A DNA stretch of 5,660 nt from Candidatus Krumholzibacteriia bacterium (GTDB lineage: Bacteria; Krumholzibacteriota; Krumholzibacteriia; LZORAL124-64-63). The notes under the pieces were generated by a model. That model worked only from the letters and a program-made list of their open reading frames with translations. It made no database searches and was not told where the DNA came from. Every line of letters starts with the position of its first letter. Position 1 is the stretch's first letter. Positions 1 to 5,660 of the stretch are shown piece after piece. The position numbers and the translations under genes are program-made. The DNA lies in contig JACZKN010000576.1 of assembly GCA_014859985.1 (NCBI GenBank), forward strand, positions 1 to 5,660, given 5' to 3'.

Positions 1-265
1 GTACCGGGCGGGGCAGGGGATGGCTCAGCAGGAGGCCGCGCCCGTCGCCGCGGTAGCCGACCCGCACCGGCACGCGGGGCTGCGCGGGATCGCCGGCGAA
101 GAGGGGGGCCCACGACCGCCTTACGGCCAGGTGCAGCGCCGGACCTTGGCCGCGTTCGTCGCGGGCCGCCGCCAGGCGCGACAGCAACGGCGACGCCATG
201 ACCGCGTCACCCAGCCAGTTGGGGGCCAGGACGAGGAACACCGCGGTCCCGGCGGGTTCATTCAT
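1..265 (-). CDS. waaF: WaaF-like ADP-heptose:LPS heptosyltransferase II, N-terminal part (runs off left edge)
   Basis: Only the first 88 codons are in the window. The family adds the second L-glycero-D-manno-heptose to the lipopolysaccharide inner core at the cytoplasmic face of the inner membrane. The translation opens with MNEPAGTAVFLVLAPNWLGD, then AVMASPLL. This matches the first Rossmann strand and glycine loop of WaaF, and the Asp of the GD pair (residue 20) corresponds to the catalytic base position in GT9 enzymes. Residues 44-60 (LHLAVRRSWAPLFAGDP) fit the second strand and helix. Residues 66-87 (PVRVGYRGDGRGLLLSHPLP and on) fit the WaaF segment around GWRGEMRYGLL. The stretch between these two blocks is about 40-45 residues shorter than in E. 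coli WaaF as I recall it (see findings). The ATG overlaps the stop of the upstream glycosyltransferase by 8 bases (ATGAATGA) and has no clear Shine-Dalgarno, so translational coupling is likely. Substrate assignment is by family resemblance; another GT9 heptosyltransferase is possible. Confidence 0.78.
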   Translation of the reverse strand, partial: MNEPAGTAVFLVLAPNWLGDAVMASPLLSRLAAARDERGQGPALHLAVRRSWAPLFAGDPAQPRVPVRVGYRGDGRGLLLSHPLPRPV

Positions 266-1436
266 CGCCGTCGGGCACGGCCTCGGTGGCGGGCGCCGCG
301 TCCGTGACCGCGGTGGCGGGCGGTCCCTCGCCCGCCGGCGGCGCCACGATCACCGTGGACGGCCGGCCGGTGCGCCCGCCGGTGACGGCTTCCACGGCTT
401 CCATCAGCGTCTCGATGTCGACCTTCTCGCCGCTGGCGATGTCCAGCGCCCGGGCGCAGGAGCGGCCCGCCGGCCGGTAGCAGGGATCCTCGCCCTCCGC
501 GAAGAGGGCGACCGTCGGCACGCCCATGGCCACGGCGAAGTGCATCAGGTCGGTGTTGCCCCCGATGAAGAGGTCGCACTGGGAGGCGAGCAGCAGCATG
601 TCCATCAGGGTGGCCCGCGGCAGGCCGACCGGCGTCTCGGACAGCCGTGCGGAGAAGCGGTCCAGGCGGTCCCGGTCGGCCGGGTCCGCCAGCGGCACGA
701 CCTTGCAGACCAGCTGGGTCGCCAGCTGGCGCACCAGGAACTGCAGGTTCTCCGGGGCGAAGGCGTGCCCCCCCTTGGAGACGCCCGGATCGAGGCCCAC
801 CAGCAGCTGGTCCGGATTCGGCTTGTGGAAGTGCACCTGCTGGGCCGTGTGGCGCAGGCGGTCGCCGGGCAGGGGCCAGCGCGGCTTCAGTTCCCCCGGC
901 GCGAAGCCCAGGAAGGGCGCCACGACGGCCATGCGGTCGCCGTAGTAGCCTTCGGAAGCGGGCGACCGCCGCACCTCGAAGTTCACCGACGGCCAGTTGT
1001 CCTCGTGGCTGGGCCCCAGGCGCAGGGCCGCGCCGCTGGCCAGGGCGCCCAGCTCCAGGCGCGGGTTCGGCCTAAAGGACATGACCACCGCCACGTCGTA
1101 CTGGCCCGCCCCCAGCTTACGCAGCAGGGACCCGTAGGCCGGGCGCCACGGGTTGATCTGGCCATCCCGGTAGACCACGCAGTGGTGCGCCAGGCCGCTC
1201 TGGGCCACGAGGTCGACGTGCGGCTCGGGCAGCAGGAAATCCATGGCCGCGCCGGGATGCCGCCGCTTGTAGGCCGTCAGCAGCGGCGCGTGGAAGACCA
1301 GGTCCGCCAGGTCCCCGCTGTCGATGCAGAGCAACCGCGAGCCGGCACCCAGGGCCCCGGGAACGGTGAACGGCGTCTCCCGTCCCCGCTTGATGAAGGG
1401 CCGCATCAGGGTGTTGATCAGCGCGCTCTCGGCCAC
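258..1436 (-). CDS. Divergent glycosyltransferase family 9 protein (LPS heptosyltransferase-like)
   Basis: A 392-residue protein read from a GTG start. It has the two-Rossmann-fold plan of GT9 enzymes, which transfer heptose from ADP-heptose onto the LPS core. Residues about 35-53 (LLCIDSGDLADLVFHAPLL) form the N-terminal strand and GD loop. Residues 214-231 (GLDPGVSKGGHAFAPENL) form the C-terminal domain entry loop. Residues 288-313 hold the nucleotide-sugar region DLFIGGNTDLMHFAVAMG followed by VPTVALFA. In typical members this reads G-N-D-S/T-G-x-x-H; here the Asp is replaced by Asn and the Gly by Asp. The last 30 residues (363-392) are a Pro/Ala/Thr-rich acidic tail outside the fold, probably disordered. 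The start is uncertain. GTG at 1436 lies 10 bases after the lon stop with a weak GGGAA upstream. ATG at 1406 gives 382 residues, and ATG at 1505 would overlap lon by 59 bases without a ribosome site. It is probably cotranscribed with lon and overlaps waaF. The fold is fairly sure; the acceptor is unknown. Confidence 0.82.
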   Translation of the reverse strand: MAESALINTLMRPFIKRGRETPFTVPGALGAGSRLLCIDSGDLADLVFHAPLLTAYKRRHPGAAMDFLLPEPHVDLVAQSGLAHHCVVYRDGQINPWRPAYGSLLRKLGAGQYDVAVVMSFRPNPRLELGALASGAALRLGPSHEDNWPSVNFEVRRSPASEGYYGDRMAVVAPFLGFAPGELKPRWPLPGDRLRHTAQQVHFHKPNPDQLLVGLDPGVSKGGHAFAPENLQFLVRQLATQLVCKVVPLADPADRDRLDRFSARLSETPVGLPRATLMDMLLLASQCDLFIGGNTDLMHFAVAMGVPTVALFAEGEDPCYRPAGRSCARALDIASGEKVDIETLMEAVEAVTGGRTGRPSTVIVAPPAGEGPPATAVTDAAPATEAVPDGDE

Positions 1437-1446
1437 GGGTTCCCGC

Positions 1447-3840
<2,394 letters not shown>

Positions 3841-3880
3841 GCGGCTTGCTCCTTCGGTGGTGTCCCGGCGCCCGTGCCGG

Positions 3881-4315
3881 TCAGCGGTCGATGGCGATCT
3901 GGCGCCCGCCCGCGGGGCGGTCGCTGCCCTTCTGGAACGTGACGTAGAGGAACCCGTTGCGGTAGACGGCGCGGGCGCTGCCGGGGTCGACGGGCACGCT
4001 CAGGGGAACCCGCCGCGAGAACGGGCCCACGCTGATCTCCATTTCGTGGAAGTGCTTCTTGCCCGGGACGGAGGTGTCCTGGCGGATGCCGCGGACCAGC
4101 AGGTTGTGGGCGTCGGCCAGGACCTCGATGCCGCCGGGGTCCATGCCCGCGAGGTCCATCTGCACGACGAAGGCGTCCTCGGTCTCGTAGGCGTCCGTCG
4201 CCGGCCGCCAGCAGAGTTCGGCCTCCGCAGGCAAGGCACCACCCCGCTGCGCGTACGAGATGACGAGGATCTCGAAGATCTCGTCGGCGTCGCCCATCCT
4301 GTCCCGACGGCTCAT
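3881..4315 (-). CDS. hsp20: Small heat-shock protein, Hsp20/alpha-crystallin family
   Basis: A 144-residue ATP-independent holdase that keeps unfolding proteins soluble until ATP-driven chaperones or proteases act. The N-terminal arm covers about residues 1-36. The alpha-crystallin domain runs from about residue 37 (RPATDAYETEDAFVVQMDLA) to about 129. It includes the GPFSRRVPLSVPVD strand region (97-110) and the family signature A-x-x-x-N-G-F-L (115, 120-123) leading to YVTFQK. A short C-terminal tail carries the I-x-I motif as IAI (140-142), the element that docks into neighbouring dimers to build oligomers. All hallmarks of a working protein are present. The ATG at 4315 was chosen because it gives a normal length and has GGAG upstream, though 11 bases away. 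A second in-frame ATG at 4297 would give 138 residues. The gene sits just downstream of a strong-looking promoter and 40 bases ahead of lon, so substrate holding and substrate degradation may be co-expressed. Confidence 0.93.
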   Translation of the reverse strand: MSRRDRMGDADEIFEILVISYAQRGGALPAEAELCWRPATDAYETEDAFVVQMDLAGMDPGGIEVLADAHNLLVRGIRQDTSVPGKKHFHEMEISVGPFSRRVPLSVPVDPGSARAVYRNGFLYVTFQKGSDRPAGGRQIAIDR

Positions 4316-4338
4316 CGCTGGGTCCACTCCGGTGCATG

Positions 4339-4362
4339 GGTCCGCATGCGTTCGCGTGGACC
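4339..4362. promoter_or_regulatory. Imperfect palindrome at the predicted hsp20 transcription start (possible operator)
   Basis: The outer arms GGTCC (4339-4343) and GGACC (4358-4362) are perfectly complementary, and further partial complementarity runs inward to a centre at 4350/4351. The element lies directly downstream of the predicted -10 box and should cover the transcription start, a usual place for a repressor site. A second copy of the heptamer TGGGTCC occurs at 4319-4325 besides 4337-4343, also within the hsp20 leader. It does not match CIRCE or another heat-shock operator that I know. Function is inference. Confidence 0.3.
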
Positions 4363-4364
4363 GT

Positions 4365-4393
4365 ATGCTAACCACCGGGCCGGAGGGCGTCAA
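4365..4393 (-). promoter_or_regulatory. Probable sigma-70-type promoter of the hsp20-lon operon
   Basis: Read on the minus strand, TTGACG (4393-4388) is a five-of-six match to the -35 consensus. TAGCAT (4370-4365) is a four-of-six match to the -10 consensus, and the spacer is exactly 17 bases. It lies 49 bases before the hsp20 ATG in the only gap ahead of that gene, and transcription would start near 4357. It looks like a housekeeping promoter, although the product is a heat-shock protein, so control may come from a repressor. The position and spacing are good evidence, but this is not experimental proof. Confidence 0.6.
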
Positions 4394-4418
4394 CACAAGG
4401 CACGGAAACGGTCCGCGC
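4391..4418 (-). terminator. Probable weak intrinsic terminator of lexA
   Basis: Four bases after the lexA stop codon, the minus strand holds a 7-base-pair stem: GCGCGGA pairs with TCCGTGC (one G-U pair) around the 5-base loop CCGTT, at 4418-4400. It is followed by CTTGTGTTG, a T-rich but interrupted tail at 4399-4391. The tail is poor for a canonical intrinsic terminator, so read-through is likely. The tail also overlaps the -35 box of the hsp20 promoter. Confidence 0.42.
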
Positions 4419-4421
4419 GGC

Positions 4422-5030
4422 TCAGAACCGCCGCAGCACGCCGATCACCACGCCCTGCACCCGCACGCGGTCCTCCGGGAGGATGAGCACCGGCACCGCC
4501 GGGTTCGCCGGCTGCAGGCGCACCCGCCCGCCGCTCTCGCGGTGGTACTGCTTGAGGGTGACCGACTCGCCGTCCACCAGGGCGATCACCGTCTCGCCGC
4601 TGCGGGCGGTCTCGCGGGCCTCGACCACCACCGTGTCGCCGTCGCGGATCTGCTCGTCGATCATCGAGTCGCCGCGGACCCGCAGGGCGTAGGTGCGGCC
4701 CTTGCCCAGCCACTCTTCCGGCAGGTTGATCTCCTCCTGCTCGGCCACCGCCTCGATGGGCAGACCCGCCGCCACGGTGCCCAGCAGGGGCACGGCCACG
4801 AGCCCGGAACCCGTCCCGTCGGCCACCACGGAGAGGTCGCGGCTGGCGTTGCGCCGCTCCCGCTTGAGGTAGCCCTTGTCCACCAGGTGGGCGACGTGCT
4901 TGTGGACCGTCGCCACCGAGGAGAGGCCGAAGCGGGCGCCGATCTCCTGCAGGGTGGGGGCGTAGCCGCGTTCCTGGGCGTATTCGCCGATGAAGGCCAG
5001 GATCTCGGCCTGGCGGGGAGTAAGACCCAT
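4422..5030 (-). CDS. lexA: LexA repressor, SOS response regulator
   Basis: A complete 202-residue protein, the same length as E. coli LexA. It represses DNA-damage genes and is inactivated by RecA-stimulated self-cleavage. The N-terminal winged helix domain (MGLTPRQAEILAFIGEYAQE, then helix-turn-helix at about 26-50, TLQEIGARFGLSSVATVHKH) binds the operator. The cleavage site is Ala88-Gly89 in LLGTVAAGLP. The S24-family peptidase domain carries nucleophile Ser122 in RGDSMID and general base Lys160 in VTLKQY. All parts needed for autocleavage are present. The start is firm: ATG is preceded by GGAGG at 5036-5040 with 5-base spacing, and MxLTxRQxEIL is the usual LexA N-terminus. The gene probably has its own promoter in the 131-base gap upstream and is expected to be autoregulated. 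The recognition helix (SSVATVHKHV) resembles the common SSxxTVHxHL form, but the operator cannot be deduced from it with certainty. Confidence 0.97.
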   Translation of the reverse strand: MGLTPRQAEILAFIGEYAQERGYAPTLQEIGARFGLSSVATVHKHVAHLVDKGYLKRERRNASRDLSVVADGTGSGLVAVPLLGTVAAGLPIEAVAEQEEINLPEEWLGKGRTYALRVRGDSMIDEQIRDGDTVVVEARETARSGETVIALVDGESVTLKQYHRESGGRVRLQPANPAVPVLILPEDRVRVQGVVIGVLRRF

Positions 5031-5054
5031 GGTCGCCTCCTGCGTGCGTGTCTC

Positions 5055-5108
5055 CCCTGTCCCGCGGGGCCGGACCGCCGAAGGCGCGTCCCCGGGGCAC
5101 GGACAGGG
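5055..5108 (-). other. Nested GC-rich inverted repeat in the probable lexA leader
   Basis: The outer arms CCCTGTCC (5055-5062) and GGACAGGG (5101-5108) are perfectly complementary 8-mers. Inside them is a tighter hairpin at 5072-5091, where GGACCGCC pairs with GGCGCGTCC (one bulge) around a GAA loop as written on the plus strand. If transcription starts near 5104, the inner hairpin lies in the lexA 5' leader, well before the Shine-Dalgarno. There is no T tract on either strand after it, so it is not a canonical terminator. A role in mRNA stability or protein binding is possible; chance in such GC-rich sequence is also possible. Confidence 0.3.
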
Positions 5109-5110
5109 CA

Positions 5111-5140
5111 AGGATAGACGAAAACAGGGCGAAACGCCAG
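5111..5140 (-). promoter_or_regulatory. Candidate lexA promoter with LexA-type direct repeat
   Basis: This is the least GC-rich stretch upstream of lexA. On the minus strand TATCCT (5116-5111) is a four-of-six -10 candidate, with a poor -35 candidate CTGGCG (5140-5135) 18 bases before it. Between them the minus strand reads GTTTCGCCCTGTTTTCG (5135-5119), in which TTTCG occurs twice with an 11-base period. That is the geometry of the alphaproteobacterial LexA site GTTC-N7-GTTC. The placement between the promoter boxes suits an autoregulatory operator. The sequence match is only partial, so this remains a hypothesis. Confidence 0.3.
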
Positions 5141-5161
5141 GGGGAAATTCGGGCGAAAGTT

Positions 5162-5660
5162 TCAGCGGCAGGCCGCGGCCACGGCCGCGCCCAGGGGCCG
5201 GGGTGCCGCCCCGGCCAGGAACATCTGCGCCTCCGCCAAACCGGGCAGCCCGCGGCGCCCGCCCCAGTCCCGGCATTTGAGGGCCGCCACCGCCGCGCCC
5301 CAGCGCAGGGCGCCGGCGAAGGTCTCGCCCCGGGCCAGCGCGAACGCATAGCCCGCGTGGAAGGCGTCGCCGGCACCGGTCGTGTCGACGGCCTCGACCG
5401 CGAAGGCCGGGACCGCGAACGGCGCCCCGTCGGCCAGGGCCAGGATCCCGTCGGGGCCGAAGGTCATGGCCACCCGCACGGGGCCCTCGGCCCGCAGGGC
5501 GCGCAGGGCCGCCGGCAGGAAGGCGCAACCCGTGTAGGCCGGGGCGAAGACGGCCGAAGACACCACGTCGGTGCACAGCGGCACCAGGTCGCGGGAGCCG
5601 GCGCGCAGCGAACCGGCGTCCATCACCACCGGCAGCCCCCGGCGCCGGGGGCTGCCGGTG
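5162..5660 (-). CDS. PfkB-family carbohydrate kinase, C-terminal part (5' end beyond right edge)
   Basis: Of this gene, 166 codons are in the window; the sugar-binding N-terminal half lies beyond position 5660. The family phosphorylates sugars or nucleosides with ATP. Numbering from the window edge, residues 9-17 (LPVVMDAGS) fit the central strand ahead of the ATP site. MTFGPDGIL (65-73) fits the nucleotide-binding segment. VDTTGAGDAFHAGYAFALARG (starting at 91) is PfkB signature 2, with the GAGD anion hole and catalytic base Asp98. Near the C-terminus, AALKCRDWGGRRGLP resembles the ALKC-x3-GGR-x-G-[IL]-P pattern that I associate with ketohexokinase-like and sulfofructose kinase-like members, so a ketose-type substrate is plausible but unproven. 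The protein ends in an alanine-rich tail. The stop is 131 bases before lexA, with no clear terminator between. The first 6 or so residues at the edge lie in a palindrome and may not be authentic (see findings). Confidence 0.9.
   Translation of the reverse strand, partial: TGSPRRRGLPVVMDAGSLRAGSRDLVPLCTDVVSSAVFAPAYTGCAFLPAALRALRAEGPVRVAMTFGPDGILALADGAPFAVPAFAVEAVDTTGAGDAFHAGYAFALARGETFAGALRWGAAVAALKCRDWGGRRGLPGLAEAQMFLAGAAPRPLGAAVAAACR
5627..5660. repeat. Perfect 34-base palindrome ending exactly at the window edge
   Basis: CACCGGCAGCCCCCGGC (5627-5643) is followed without a spacer by its exact reverse complement (5644-5660). The left arm encodes, on the minus strand, a normal-looking kinase segment (GLPVV). 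The right arm is its mirror image and encodes TGSPR. A perfect palindrome of this length stopping at the end of the sequence may be a fold-back assembly or library artefact, or a real hairpin that continues outside the window. Confidence 0.9.

Noticed and set aside
4321..4362. RNA thermometer formed by GGTCCAC and GTGGACC in the hsp20 leader
   Set aside because: With the predicted start near 4357, most of the distal arm would not be transcribed, so the repeats are better read as DNA elements. A transcript start further upstream would revive the idea.
4352..4380. CIRCE heat-shock operator, suggested by TTAGCA on the minus strand before hsp20
   Set aside because: Only the first half-site bases are present; there is no GAGTGCTAA half after a 9-base spacer. 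The TTAGCA is explained by the -10 box.
4316..4396. An earlier GTG start for hsp20 at 4396
   Set aside because: It would lie upstream of the predicted promoter and transcription start, and the extra residues lack Hsp20 similarity.
5174..5189. CGCGGCC-AC-GGCCGCG hairpin near the end of the kinase gene as a terminator
   Set aside because: It lies inside the coding sequence for an alanine-rich tail, has a 2-base loop and no T tract, and such repeats are expected in GC-rich Ala codons.
4422..5576. A 384-residue LexA with a long N-terminal extension
   Set aside because: The extension is an out-of-frame reading of the upstream kinase. The ATG at 5030 has a strong Shine-Dalgarno and gives the standard LexA start and length.

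Overview
This is a very GC-rich window in which all six recognisable genes lie on the minus strand. The organism is most likely a Gram-negative bacterium, because two family-9 glycosyltransferases of the lipopolysaccharide heptosyltransferase type are present. LexA, Lon and Hsp20 exist in many phyla and do not fix the taxon. The style of the heptosyltransferase N-terminus (APNWLGDAVMASP) recalls high-GC environmental lineages such as Gemmatimonadota-like or delta-like bacteria, but that is only an impression. Genes run to both window edges.

In transcription order (high to low coordinates): (1) the C-terminal part of a PfkB-family sugar kinase, whose 5' portion runs off the right edge; the last 34 bases of the window form a perfect palindrome. 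(2) A 131-base intergenic region with a candidate lexA promoter and LexA-type direct repeat, followed by a GC-rich nested inverted repeat in the probable leader. (3) lexA, the SOS repressor, 202 residues with an intact cleavage site and Ser/Lys dyad. (4) A compact 106-base gap holding a probable lexA terminator, a good sigma-70-type promoter and an imperfect palindrome near the predicted start site. (5) A small heat-shock protein (Hsp20). (6) The ATP-dependent protease Lon, 797 residues and complete. (7) A divergent family-9 glycosyltransferase. (8) The N-terminal part of a WaaF-like heptosyltransferase II, which runs off the left edge.

Genes 5 to 8 are spaced 40 bases, 10 bases and -8 bases apart, so they look like one operon driven from the promoter upstream of hsp20. 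The operon pairs protein quality control (a holdase chaperone and a protease) with outer-membrane core oligosaccharide assembly. lexA appears to be a separate unit immediately upstream.

Most of the window is ordinary housekeeping content. The points that deserve a second look are an apparent in-frame loss of about 40-45 residues inside the WaaF-like gene, the terminal palindrome, the altered nucleotide-sugar motif in the other glycosyltransferase, and the regulatory arrangements before lexA and hsp20. I see no convincing undescribed system, mobile element, CRISPR array or RNA gene.
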